Below, one piece after another: positions 32,084 to 40,498 of a DNA stretch of 59,928 nucleotides. The notes under the pieces were generated by a model that was not told where the DNA came from, ran no database searches, and saw nothing but the letters and a program-made list of their open reading frames with translations. Every line of letters starts with the position of its first letter. Position 1 is the stretch's first letter. Made by a program: the position numbers and the translations under genes. Origin of the DNA: Chloroflexota bacterium (GTDB lineage: Bacteria; Chloroflexota; Limnocylindria; Limnocylindrales; CSP1-4); the NCBI GenBank assembly GCA_003171065.1, contig PMXQ01000047.1, positions 3,587-63,514 of the forward strand, in the 5' to 3' direction.

Positions 32084-32881
32084 TCATTTCGCCGGCGCGC
32101 CCTCGGCGGCGGCCCGCTTGAGGCCGCGATGGAGGAACCTTATGCGCAGCAGGTCCCAGCCGACGCGAAGGGCGAGGCGCGGGCGGGCGTGCATGCGCGA
32201 GCCGCGCCGATCGGCCCAGACCACGGGCACGATCGCCATCGGGTAGCCGCGCCGCCGCGCCAGGAAGATCAGGTCCACGTCGAAGACGATGCTCGTGATT
32301 CGCAGCCGGCCGAACAGGTCCCGCGCCGCGTCATGCCGGAACCCCTTGAAGCCACACTGCGTGTCGTCGATCGGGCCGGTCACCCAGATCCGCGCCGCGA
32401 GGCGAAAGAGCTTGCCCACGAGCCGTCGAAAGCGGGGTTGCGAAGCCCGCATGTCCGAACCGTCGGGCTGGATCCGGCTCCCGAGAGCGAGGTCGTTGGA
32501 CGCCAGCGCCTGCACGAGCCGGGGCAGCTGGTCCGGCGGCGTGGCCATATCCGCGTCGGCGAACACGATCAGATCGCCCTGGGCGGCCAGCATCCCCGCC
32601 CGAACCGCTGAGCCCTTGCCGGCGTGCGGGACGGTCAGCAGTCGCAGCTCGGGGCAGTCGCCCCTGGGCGCCCTGCCCTCGCCGACGTATTCGGCCCGCG
32701 CCCGAACCAACGCCGCCGTGCCGTCAATGCTTCCGTCGTCAACGACCAGCACGTCCACCTTGCCGGGCAGCGCCCCCTTTGGCGCGGCGCAGAGGTAGGC
32801 GAAGAGTTCGTCCAAGGCGGGCCCGAGCCGGGCCTCCTCGTTGAACGCGGGCAGAACGATCGAAAGGCTGCTGAAAACCAT
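32084..32881 (-). CDS. GT2 family polyprenyl-phosphate glycosyltransferase (Alg5/DPM1-like)
   Basis: 265 aa. SLSIVLPAFNEEARLGPALD, VDVLVVDDGSIDGTAALVRA, HAGKGSAVRAGMLAAQGDLI with the metal DXD-like FADADMATP, DDTQCGFKGFRHDAARDLF, and VPVVWADRRGSRMHARPRLA: matches dolichyl-phosphate glucosyl/mannosyltransferases. Lacks the C-terminal membrane pair of DPMS. Makes lipid-linked sugar donors on the inner face. ATG 32881 is chosen because TAAACT ends seven bases before; an upstream GTG (32905) would lie in front of that box. Confidence 0.9.
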   Translation of the reverse strand: MVFSSLSIVLPAFNEEARLGPALDELFAYLCAAPKGALPGKVDVLVVDDGSIDGTAALVRARAEYVGEGRAPRGDCPELRLLTVPHAGKGSAVRAGMLAAQGDLIVFADADMATPPDQLPRLVQALASNDLALGSRIQPDGSDMRASQPRFRRLVGKLFRLAARIWVTGPIDDTQCGFKGFRHDAARDLFGRLRITSIVFDVDLIFLARRRGYPMAIVPVVWADRRGSRMHARPRLALRVGWDLLRIRFLHRGLKRAAAEGAPAK

Positions 32882-32888
32882 CTTCGGG

Positions 32889-32894
32889 AGTTTA
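32889..32894 (-). promoter_or_regulatory. -10 box TAAACT of the GT2/GT87 unit
   Basis: TAAACT on the minus strand, seven bases (CCCGAAG), ATG 32881. Confidence 0.45.
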
Positions 32895-33132
32895 GCCGGG
32901 TCCACCGGTCACGCGCCGCTCGTTCGGTGCCACGCCGGGTCCCTCCTCATCTCTGCCCGGGCGACGTCAGGTGGCGGGTACGGCCATGACGGCCGACAGC
33001 CGGGCGATCCACTTTCTCACCGCGCGACCCCCAAACCCGATGGCGCCCGTTGTCGCCCTCGCCGGTCGGGGCAGCCCGATAGGTCCTTAGTACCGGTGGA
33101 GTGGGACCCGGTCGATGCTACGCTGCGACGCC

Positions 33133-34797
33133 GTGCGGATCCCCTTCGCTCTGTATGCGTTCGCCCTGGCGGCTCGGGCCGTGCTGTTCGCCGTGCACGC
33201 TGACGCGGCGTATCCGGATTCCTACTACTACGTCGACGTGGCCCGGGCGCTGCTGGCCGGGCACGGTTTCAACATCGACTTCATCTGGTCGTTCGTGGAC
33301 GTGGGCGGCCGAATCCCGGCCCAGCCGATGCTGCCGATCCCGAGCAACGCCCATTGGATGCCGCTCGCGTCGATCGTGCAGCTGCCGACGATGTGGCTTC
33401 TCGGCCCCACGCCGCTGGCGTCGGCGATCCCGTTCCTTCTGATCGGGGCGCTGGCGGCGCCGATGACCTGGTTCCTGGCCCGGGAAGTCGGGGCGGGCGA
33501 TCGAATCGCTCTGGCGGCCGCGATCGCCGTCTCACTCCCGGCGGCCGCGGCCATCTACATGGCCCAGCCGGACAACTTCGCGCTCTACCAGCCGCTGGGC
33601 ACGGCCGCCCTGTGGCTCGCCGCACGCGGCCTGCGGGGCCACGCCCGATCGTTCGCGCTGGCGGGCCTGATGGTCGGCCTTGCGACCCTCGCCCGAAACG
33701 ACGGCATCCTGCTGGGCGCCGCGGTCGGGCTCGCATTCCTGTGGGATCGATGGCGGTCCTGGCGCTCGAAGGGCGGTCGAATGCCGGCGATTCCAGGGCG
33801 CTACGCCTTCGCCTGCTTCGGCCTCTTCCTCGTCGTCATGGCGCCCTGGTATCTGCGCCAGCTGGCCGTCTTCGGCAGCCTCTCGCCGTCCTCGACCTCG
33901 GGCCGAATCCTGTTCATCGCGAACTACGACCAGATGAACAGCGTCACCACCGACACCTCGCTCGCGGCCTTCCTGGGGCAGGGAATCGGGCCGCTGCTGA
34001 CCAGCCGAATCCTCGGGCTCGTCTCGGCGATCCAGATATTCTCCGTCCTCGCCTGCTCGATCGTGCTGGTGCCGTTCGTGCTCGTGGGCGGGTGGGCGCG
34101 CCGGCGATCGATCGATTTCGGGCCGTTCTTTCTCTACGCCGGCCTGCTCTTCGCCGCCTCGGGACTGGTCTTCGCAGTCCACGTGCCCTACGGGACCTTC
34201 CTCCATTCGGCCGAGGCGCTGATCCCGTACACGTACATCGCCGGGCTCGAGGGGGTCGTGGTCGTCGCGACATGGGCCGCCCGGCACAGACGCGGCTGGC
34301 AGGAGGAGCGCGCCGCCCGGCTGTTCCTCGCGGCCGCGGTGGCTACCGTGGTGCTCAACGCGGGCGTCTTCGCGTTCCTGGCAGGGCGGTCTTGGGACCA
34401 GGACCGCGACCTGCGGCTCGACGCGGGCGCCGCTCTCGACCGAGCCGGCGCCCCGGCGACCGACCTGTTGCTCAGCGCAGACCCGGCCGGGTTCGAGTAC
34501 TTCACCGGCCACGGTGGCGTCGTCACGCCCAACGACTCGCTCGCCGTGATCCATGTGGTGGCCGCCGATTACGGCACGCGCTGGCTGGTGCTGGAGCGAG
34601 CCCACATCGTGACTCCGCTCATCCCGATCCTGGAGATGAAGCCACGGCCGGATTGGATCGGGGCGCCGACCTACACGGTGCCGTACACGGGGCCTGCGAC
34701 GGGCGATCCGGAGGCGGACGCCGCGCCGGCCCTGGCGATCTTCCCGATCTGCACGACCGCCGGTGACACTCGCTGCGCCACGGGGGCGACGCCGTGA
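33133..34797 (+). CDS. GT39-like (ArnT/PMT-type) membrane glycosyltransferase
   Basis: 554 aa, about twelve membrane segments. First outside loop DAAYPDSYYYVDVARALLAG, IPSNAHWMPLASIVQLP; FLAREVGAGDRIALAAAIAV; GLATLARNDGILLGA (the RxD-type cytosolic loop); a soluble C-terminal domain after the last helix (FEYFTGHGGVVTPNDSLAVI). General form is the GT-C fold of dolichyl-phosphate-sugar-using transferases. GTG 33133 preferred; ATG 33115 overlaps the candidate TACGCT box at 33119-33124. Its stop overlaps the next gene by four bases. Confidence 0.78.
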   Translation: MRIPFALYAFALAARAVLFAVHADAAYPDSYYYVDVARALLAGHGFNIDFIWSFVDVGGRIPAQPMLPIPSNAHWMPLASIVQLPTMWLLGPTPLASAIPFLLIGALAAPMTWFLAREVGAGDRIALAAAIAVSLPAAAAIYMAQPDNFALYQPLGTAALWLAARGLRGHARSFALAGLMVGLATLARNDGILLGAAVGLAFLWDRWRSWRSKGGRMPAIPGRYAFACFGLFLVVMAPWYLRQLAVFGSLSPSSTSGRILFIANYDQMNSVTTDTSLAAFLGQGIGPLLTSRILGLVSAIQIFSVLACSIVLVPFVLVGGWARRRSIDFGPFFLYAGLLFAASGLVFAVHVPYGTFLHSAEALIPYTYIAGLEGVVVVATWAARHRRGWQEERAARLFLAAAVATVVLNAGVFAFLAGRSWDQDRDLRLDAGAALDRAGAPATDLLLSADPAGFEYFTGHGGVVTPNDSLAVIHVVAADYGTRWLVLERAHIVTPLIPILEMKPRPDWIGAPTYTVPYTGPATGDPEADAAPALAIFPICTTAGDTRCATGATP

Positions 34798-36536
34798 GCT
34801 TCCGTCCTGGCCGCCGCGAAGCCTGGCTGAGCGCCGGCGCCGTCTTCGCCCTGGCCCTCGCGGTCCGGGCCGTGGCCGCGGCCACGTTGAGCTTCCCGGT
34901 ACCGGAGGACACCGCGTACTACGCCGGCGTCGCCAGAAACCTGGTCGAGGGGCGCGGCCTGGTGAGCGATGCCCTGTGGAGCTATCAGACGCCGCCCCTG
35001 GAAGTGCCGCGCGCCGCGTTCGAGGTGTGGCTGCCGCTGCCTTCGCTGCTCGCCGCAGTCCCCATCTGGCTGGCGGGCGCCGCCAACTGGTTCCGCGCCG
35101 CGCAGGTGTTCTCCGTTGTCGTCAGCGCGATCGGGGCCGCGCTGGCGTGGCGGCTCGGCGCCGACGTGGCCACTGAGATGAGGCTGCCGGTGGGGCGGGC
35201 ACGCACGCTGGCGGTGGGCACGGGCGTGGTGGCGTGCCTCCTCGGGCCGCTGGTCGTGTACGGGATGCTTCCCGACTCCACGGCGCTCTTTGCGGCGCTC
35301 TCGCTGGCGGCGTGCCTGCTCATGACACGAATCGGGGCGCGGACGCCCGAAGGTGGCCGTCCTGCCGAGGAGGGCAGACTGCCCGACAGCCCGGCCGGAG
35401 GAGGCCGTCCTTTCGATCGCCGTCTCGACCGCCTTTTCGACCGCCGGCTGGTCGCTCTGGGTCTCCTCATCGGCTTCGCCGGTCTGACCCGAAGCGAGGC
35501 CGTCTGGCTCGGCCTGGCCTGGCTCGTCGTCGCCTGGCGCTGGACCTCGACGCCCGCCGGAGAGCGGCCGTCCCGCCTGGAGCGCCTTCGCCTGGTCGTT
35601 GTCCCTGCCGCCGTCGCCGCCCTCGTCTTCGCCCCGTGGGCCGTCCGCGACTGGCTCGCGTTCGGCAGCCCGCTGCCCGGCCAGACCCTCGCCAACGCCC
35701 TCTCGGTGAACCCCACCGACATCTACGCCTACCAGGATCAGCCGACCCTCGCCAACTACCTGGCCCAGGGTCCGGCAGCGCTCATCGGCATGCGCGTCAC
35801 CGGCATCGTCCACAACCTGCTCGACGTGTTGATCGTGCCGGGCTTCCCGATCGGCTTCCTCGGCCTGCTGACGCTGCCGCGATGCGCCAGCCTCCACGCC
35901 CTGCGGCCGCTCGTCCTGCTCGCCGTCATCACCTTCCTGGTCACGAGCCTGGTGTTCCCTGTCAGCACGATCTGGGGCACCTTCCTCCATGCCGCCGGCG
36001 CCATCTACGTTCTGCTGATCGTCAGCTGCCTGGTGGCGCTGGACGCGTTCATCGCCTGGGTCGGGAGACTGCGCCACTGGTGGCGGCCGGTGGCGTGGCT
36101 CGGTCCGGCGCTGGCGACCGCCGTCGTCGTGCCGCTGCTGTTCGTCTCGGTCATCTCGCTCGATCGCGGGGCCGACACGACCCGGGCCCGCTTCGAGGCC
36201 CTGCCCGCGGCGCTCGACCGCGCCGGAGTCCCGCTGGCGGCCAACGCCCCGATCATCACCGACAACCCGATCTGGCTCGCCGAAACCGCGCACGTCACCG
36301 CGCTGGCCCTGCCCGAGGAATCGCCCCAGGCCGTGTCGGACCTGGCCCGCCATCTCGGATCGAAGCTGCTTATCGTGGTCCAAACCGACGGCGGCGGGGA
36401 GTGGCCGGCAATCCTGAACGACGGCGGCCCCGCCGCACAATGCTTCCGCGAGGTTCCGCTGACCGATAGCTCGGGCGAGTCCCTTTCGAATGGTTCTCCG
36501 TTGTATCAAATACGCGCATTCCGGATCGTCTGTTGA
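34794..36536 (+). CDS. GT39-like membrane glycosyltransferase, paralogue
   Basis: 580 aa, about twelve membrane segments. Same plan as the preceding gene: LSFPVPEDTAYYAGVARNLV with acidic residues in the first loop, LIGFAGLTRSEAVWLGLAWL, and a C-terminal soluble part (PIITDNPIWLAETAHVTALA). A hydrophilic stretch at about residues 183-220 with FDRRLDRLFDRRL is an odd insertion between helices. The GTG start overlaps the previous stop (GTGA), so the pair is co-translated. Probably attaches a lipid-linked sugar to an outer acceptor. Confidence 0.78.
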   Translation: MSFRPGRREAWLSAGAVFALALAVRAVAAATLSFPVPEDTAYYAGVARNLVEGRGLVSDALWSYQTPPLEVPRAAFEVWLPLPSLLAAVPIWLAGAANWFRAAQVFSVVVSAIGAALAWRLGADVATEMRLPVGRARTLAVGTGVVACLLGPLVVYGMLPDSTALFAALSLAACLLMTRIGARTPEGGRPAEEGRLPDSPAGGGRPFDRRLDRLFDRRLVALGLLIGFAGLTRSEAVWLGLAWLVVAWRWTSTPAGERPSRLERLRLVVVPAAVAALVFAPWAVRDWLAFGSPLPGQTLANALSVNPTDIYAYQDQPTLANYLAQGPAALIGMRVTGIVHNLLDVLIVPGFPIGFLGLLTLPRCASLHALRPLVLLAVITFLVTSLVFPVSTIWGTFLHAAGAIYVLLIVSCLVALDAFIAWVGRLRHWWRPVAWLGPALATAVVVPLLFVSVISLDRGADTTRARFEALPAALDRAGVPLAANAPIITDNPIWLAETAHVTALALPEESPQAVSDLARHLGSKLLIVVQTDGGGEWPAILNDGGPAAQCFREVPLTDSSGESLSNGSPLYQIRAFRIVC

Positions 36537-36550
36537 TGAGAGACGCCCCG

Positions 36551-36556
36551 TATACT
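36551..36556 (+). promoter_or_regulatory. -10 box TATACT before the sensor kinase gene
   Basis: Near-consensus TATACT, nine bases before ATG 36566. Lies 15 bases behind the upstream stop; suggests a separate, nearly leaderless transcript for the kinase-regulator-Tad region. Confidence 0.5.
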
Positions 36557-36565
36557 CAAGCCGGT

Positions 36566-37648
36566 ATGGACGCTGCCCGCGGCGCCGCAGAATCGCGTGA
36601 CCCGCGCTTCGACGAGCTTTACGCCGAAGCGAAGTCCACGCTGGGCTACGGAGCCAACAGCCTCCGCTCCGTGACGGAGCGATACCGCGAGGCCTACCGC
36701 GACTCACTGGCCCGCTGGCATCGCCTGCGAGACCTCGTCGATGCCGCCGATCGCGCCCCGTTCCTCGCGGCCGAGGATGGCGACGCGGAATCCGCGGCTG
36801 AGGCCGGCGCCGAGGACGCCCGCCAGAGGACGATGCGTACCGACGTCGAGCGCCAGACCGGGGACCTGGGCAAGCACCAGCAGGAACTCTCCAAGCTCGA
36901 GCTTTCGGTCCGCAGCATGGAGAATGCCTGGCTGTTTCTGGAGCGCGGTGACGCCAGCCTCCTCGCCGAAGTCGCCAATTCGGGTCTGCCGACGGACCTC
37001 CAGATGCGCATTGTGCAGGCTCAGGAGGCCGAGCGTTCGCGCCTGGCCCAGGAAGTCCACGACGGACCCGCCCAGGCTCTCTCCAACGCCATCTTCCAGG
37101 TCGAATACATCGAGCGGGTGCTCGACGAGGACACCCGCGCCGCGCACAACGAGCTGCGCTTCCTGCGCGAGCTGCTGCGCCGCGAGCTGGGCGAGGTCCG
37201 AACCTTCATCAGCCAGCTCCGCCCGCCGCTCCTGGATGAGCTCGGCTTGGACGGGTCGATCATGGACGCTGTGGAGGGCATGGCCGCGCTCACCGGTGCC
37301 ACGGTCGAGACCGACCTGCATGCGCCTGGAGAACAGCTCAGCCCGAGCCAGCAAACCGCCGTCCTGCGGATCGTCCAGGAGGCGCTGCAGAACGTCCGCA
37401 AGCACGCCGGCTCAAGTCATACCGTAGTGTCCACTAAGCTCGACGCAGCGAACTGGATTCTGGAGGTCAGCGACGACGGCCGAGGGTTCGACGTCGGTAC
37501 CGTCGCAGCGCGAGGCCGTCGCAACTTCGGCCTCCAGTTCATGCGAGAGCGGGCAGAGCTCATCGGTGCCCAATTCGAGGTTCGCTCGCGGTCGGGCGGT
37601 GGGACCGTCGTCTGGCTGTCGATTCCAGTGGGAGAGGAGAGCGCATGA
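36566..37648 (+). CDS. DegS-like cytoplasmic sensor histidine kinase
   Basis: 360 aa, no membrane segment. N-terminal coiled coil (about residues 20-150), dimerisation helix AQEAERSRLAQEVHDGPAQA with His165 as phosphorylation site, LSNAIFQVEYIERVL, then HATPase: RIVQEALQNVRKHAGSSHTV (N box), VSDDGRGFDVGTV (G1) and NFGLQFMRERAELIG. All catalytic motifs are there. Partner is the NarL-type regulator whose ATG overlaps its stop. ATG 36566 is preferred over a TTG/ATG at 36533-36536 because of the TATACT box. Confidence 0.92.
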   Translation: MDAARGAAESRDPRFDELYAEAKSTLGYGANSLRSVTERYREAYRDSLARWHRLRDLVDAADRAPFLAAEDGDAESAAEAGAEDARQRTMRTDVERQTGDLGKHQQELSKLELSVRSMENAWLFLERGDASLLAEVANSGLPTDLQMRIVQAQEAERSRLAQEVHDGPAQALSNAIFQVEYIERVLDEDTRAAHNELRFLRELLRRELGEVRTFISQLRPPLLDELGLDGSIMDAVEGMAALTGATVETDLHAPGEQLSPSQQTAVLRIVQEALQNVRKHAGSSHTVVSTKLDAANWILEVSDDGRGFDVGTVAARGRRNFGLQFMRERAELIGAQFEVRSRSGGGTVVWLSIPVGEESA

Positions 37649-38388
37649 GTTCGATGGATTACAGCGGGCCGGACCGGCGCCGGCCGGGGACGCCGGCTCG
37701 AAGCGGTGAGAAGACGACGATCCTTCTCGTCGACGACCATGCGCTCTTCCGGGTGGGAGTGCGCAACATCCTGGAACGAGAGCCCGGCTTCGACATCGTC
37801 GGCGAAGCGGACGATACGCGCGGCGCCTTCGACCTTTCGGTGCAACTCTCGCCGGACATCATCCTTATGGACCTCTCCCTGCCGGCTCCGGGCGGCATCG
37901 AGACGACACAGCGGATCAAGCGCGAACTGCCCTCGGCGGGCATCATCGTCCTGGCCGTCAACGAGGATGAGGACGCCCTTTTCGACGCCATCAAGGCGGG
38001 CGCTGCGGCCTTCATCCTCAAGGACGTCACCCCCGACGATCTCGTCGCGATCATCCGCCGCGTCGCCGCCGGCGAGTACCTGATCAACGACAAAGTCTTC
38101 GCCAAGCCAGCCGTCGCGAGCCGCGTTCTCAAGGAATTCCGTGAGCTGGCGATCTACGGCCAGGAGGCCGCTCCGATCTTCGCCCCGCTCTCTCCTCGCG
38201 AGGTCGAAATCCTCGACAACATCGCCCAGGGCATGACCAACAAGCAGGTCGCCTACGCCCTGTCGATCAGCGAGCAGACCGTCAAGAACCACATGTCCAG
38301 CATCCTGCGCAAGCTCAGCGTCAACGACCGAACCCAGGCCGTCGTCTACGCCATGCGCCAGGGCTGGATCAGAATGCCGGAGGACTGA
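37645..38388 (+). CDS. NarL/DegU-type response regulator
   Basis: 247 aa. Receiver: KTTILLVDDHALFRVGV, phospho-Asp in ILMDLSLP, IVLAVNEDED (the usual T/S is Ala) and FILKDVTPDDL with the Lys. Linker of about 40 residues, then LuxR-type HTH: LSPREVEILDNIAQGMTNKQ, SISEQTVKNHMSSILRKL. Phosphorylated by the kinase next to it, it should bind DNA as a dimer. A short Ser/Pro N terminus (SGPDRRRPGT) precedes the receiver. Position before the Tad genes suggests control of the pilus. Confidence 0.94.
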   Translation: MSSMDYSGPDRRRPGTPARSGEKTTILLVDDHALFRVGVRNILEREPGFDIVGEADDTRGAFDLSVQLSPDIILMDLSLPAPGGIETTQRIKRELPSAGIIVLAVNEDEDALFDAIKAGAAAFILKDVTPDDLVAIIRRVAAGEYLINDKVFAKPAVASRVLKEFRELAIYGQEAAPIFAPLSPREVEILDNIAQGMTNKQVAYALSISEQTVKNHMSSILRKLSVNDRTQAVVYAMRQGWIRMPED

Positions 38389-38395
38389 TCCCCCG

Positions 38396-39577
38396 GTGAC
38401 TGCCCCCGAGCCACTGCCACTCCCGCTGCTCGAGATCGCGGAGCGGGCCAGACGTGAGGTCGATCTCCTGACCCGGGAGATCGGCGAGATCGAGTTGCTC
38501 GTCCAGCAGGCTCGAACCGAGGCGACCCGCCACGAGACGAAGCGCGCGCAGTCGGCCGACAAGCTCAAGACCGCGGCCGGCTACAACCCCGACAGCGACG
38601 GAGCTCAGCAGACCGAGCAGCTGCTGGCTCTGACCAGGCGCTCCGCCATCATGGACGCGCAGGTCGACATCCTCGAGGGCAAGCTCAAGGTTCTGTCTCG
38701 CTTCCGCGAGAGCCTGCGGCGCTACAGCTCGGAGCTCGACCGGGCTTCGATGGGCGGCGCGATGCCCCAACACACGGCCGACAAGCTGGACTCGACCACG
38801 CCGCTCCCACCGGCGGTCTCGCGCTTGGTGATGGCCGCGCAGGAAGATCTGCGTAGGGACATCGCCCGGGCCATGCACGACGGCCCGGCCCAGAGCCTGA
38901 CCAACATCGTCCTGCAGGCCCAGATCGTGGAGCGGCTGCTCGACCGCGACCCAGCCCAGGCCAGGACGGAGATAGGGCAACTCGTCGGCATGGTCCAGCG
39001 GACTCTGGACGCGACCAAGGCGTTCATCTTCGACGTCCGGCCGATGGTCCTGGACGATCTCGGGCTCGTCCCCACACTGCGACGCGTAGCCCGCGACCGC
39101 GGCCGTCGCTCGCAGGTCCCGATCGAGTTCGAGTCGTACGGAACCGACCGGCGCCTGCCGATGGACGTGGAGAGCACCCTCTTCCGCATCATCGACGAGA
39201 CGATCACGGGGTTCCTCTCCTGTCACCCGGACCTGATCTCCATCAAGATCGAGTGGTCGGACCACAAGACAGAGGCCCACGTCGCAGCCAGGCGCGAAGG
39301 GGCCGAGCAGCTCGAAGAGGAGGAACCGGAGGAGGAGGCCAACGAGGAGAAGCGCGGCAAGGGCGGCGACCGCGAGATCCCCGAGGCGCTCCAGGTCATG
39401 ATCGACGAACAGCGCGCCGGCGCCGCCGCGGCCCGCAATACCAGGAAGCAATCCCAGGTCCTCGCCCTGCCGGCCTCCACATGGCGCGAGGTTCAGCAGC
39501 GGTCCGACACGATCGGGGTCGCGGCCGAGCTCGTCGACGACGGCCGTGAGCTCGTCCTGGTGCTGGCCGGTCGGTGA
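38396..39577 (+). CDS. DegS-like kinase homologue without ATP-binding motifs
   Basis: 393 aa. Coiled-coil N terminus, then a dimerisation helix AQEDLRRDIARAMHDGPAQS with His161, closely like the first kinase, and DVRPMVLDDLGLVPTLRRVA. In the ATPase part the N box (QEALQN in the first kinase) reads IDETITGFLSCHP without Asn, no DxGxG exists, and a stretch of Glu/Lys/Ala about 70 residues long stands where the ATP lid should be; the last strand pair (LVDDGRELVLVLAGR) returns. So it likely cannot phosphorylate itself; it may act as phosphatase, scaffold or as a substrate of the first kinase. GTG 38396, seven bases behind the regulator stop. Confidence 0.82.
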   Translation: MTAPEPLPLPLLEIAERARREVDLLTREIGEIELLVQQARTEATRHETKRAQSADKLKTAAGYNPDSDGAQQTEQLLALTRRSAIMDAQVDILEGKLKVLSRFRESLRRYSSELDRASMGGAMPQHTADKLDSTTPLPPAVSRLVMAAQEDLRRDIARAMHDGPAQSLTNIVLQAQIVERLLDRDPAQARTEIGQLVGMVQRTLDATKAFIFDVRPMVLDDLGLVPTLRRVARDRGRRSQVPIEFESYGTDRRLPMDVESTLFRIIDETITGFLSCHPDLISIKIEWSDHKTEAHVAARREGAEQLEEEEPEEEANEEKRGKGGDREIPEALQVMIDEQRAGAAAARNTRKQSQVLALPASTWREVQQRSDTIGVAAELVDDGRELVLVLAGR

Positions 39578-39756
39578 CCCGGGATCTCCTGGCCCGGATA
39601 CGCCGGTCAAGCGCCGCAGATCACCGTGCCGACGCGTGCAAGCGAAAGCGGCGAAGAGCACCGCAGCGGGCGCCCTCGGAATGGTTCGCGAGCGAGAGGC
39701 GAGGAAGCCAACACAGGAATGAGCCGGCTGACCGGACGGGACGCAGGCGGCGACCG

Positions 39757-39927
39757 GTGGATCCGGGCTCAGGCGACCGTTCCGCGAAATGCTCACGCCA
39801 GGCCGGCCAGGGGCTCGTTGAGTACGGGCTCATCCTCATTCTGGCGGTCATTGTGTGCGTCGCGTCGTTGCTCTTCTTCGGCGACGAGCTGTCGTCGCTG
39901 CTCAGCCTGATCGCGTCCGCCGTCTAG
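39757..39927 (+). CDS. Flp-type pilin (first copy)
   Basis: About 56 aa. RQAGQGLVEYGLILILAVIV followed by a hydrophobic tail FFGDELSSLLSLIASAV: class III prepilin signal (cleavage after Gly, Glu at +5) and Flp helix. Leader before the signal is poor in features and the start is unsure; GTG 39757 is the nearest in-frame start. No clear ribosome site, so expression may be weak or the start different. Confidence 0.65.
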   Translation: MDPGSGDRSAKCSRQAGQGLVEYGLILILAVIVCVASLLFFGDELSSLLSLIASAV

Positions 39928-40146
39928 GCTGGCGCGCTGGGCGCCGGCGCGGGACGCGCCTGGCGAGTGGTCCACAGACCGTTGCCCCTCGGCGCCAGGA
40001 CCGGCGACCGAGAGAGTCGCTGCGAGTGCGGAAAGGTGTACTCCGGACCGGTCCCATTACCATCTTGCTAGTGGCTCCGCCGATCCCGTTCTCTCAGAAT
40101 GCAGCGCATCCTCCCATTGGAGGGCCGTTCTCATCAGGAGGCCATC

Positions 40147-40287
40147 ATGCTTCTCCGGTCCAAGGGCCAGGGTCTTGCGGAGTACGCCCTGATTCTCGCG
40201 CTCATCGCCATCCTGGCAATCACCGCCCTGATCTTCCTCAGTGGCAACATCAACACGATCCTGAGCACAATCGGCCACGCTCTGTAG
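40147..40287 (+). CDS. flp: Flp-type pilin (second, main copy)
   Basis: 46 aa, the normal size. Short basic leader MLLRSK, cleavage motif GQGLAEYALIL, one hydrophobic helix ending with STIGHAL. AGGAGG five bases before the ATG is the strongest ribosome site of the region and a perfect terminator follows the gene, as expected for an abundant pilin. Subunit of the Tad pilus assembled by the genes downstream; the prepilin peptidase is not in the window. Confidence 0.93.
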   Translation: MLLRSKGQGLAEYALILALIAILAITALIFLSGNINTILSTIGHAL

Positions 40288-40309
40288 CCGCTGCTCTGCG
40301 ACAAACTAA

Positions 40310-40337
40310 GGGCCGCGCCTCTGGCGCGGCCCTTTTT
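40310..40337 (+). terminator. Intrinsic terminator after flp
   Basis: GGGCCGCGCC-TCT-GGCGCGGCCC, a perfect ten-base stem, followed directly by TTTTT. Separates pilin mRNA from the assembly genes. Confidence 0.93.
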
Positions 40338-40428
40338 CATGCCCTCTGAACACCGCCGACCACGCTCGAAACCCCTCGATCGGTGGCGTAATTGCGGAGA
40401 AACGTTCCTAGCCGGCCTAGCCCATTGG

Positions 40429-40478
40429 TATAGTCGCGTTTAGGTACACTGCAAGGCTACTGTGGTGACTCTTGTCAC
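40429..40478 (+). promoter_or_regulatory. Candidate promoter boxes and palindrome before cpaB
   Basis: TATAGT (40429-40434) and TACACT (40445-40450) are possible -10 boxes; GTGAC-TCTT-GTCAC (40465-40478) is a perfect palindrome 20 bases before the cpaB GTG and could be an operator for the linked NarL-type regulator or a hairpin in the leader. Confidence 0.4.
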
Positions 40479-40498
40479 AAGCCCTCGGGAGAGACGTC

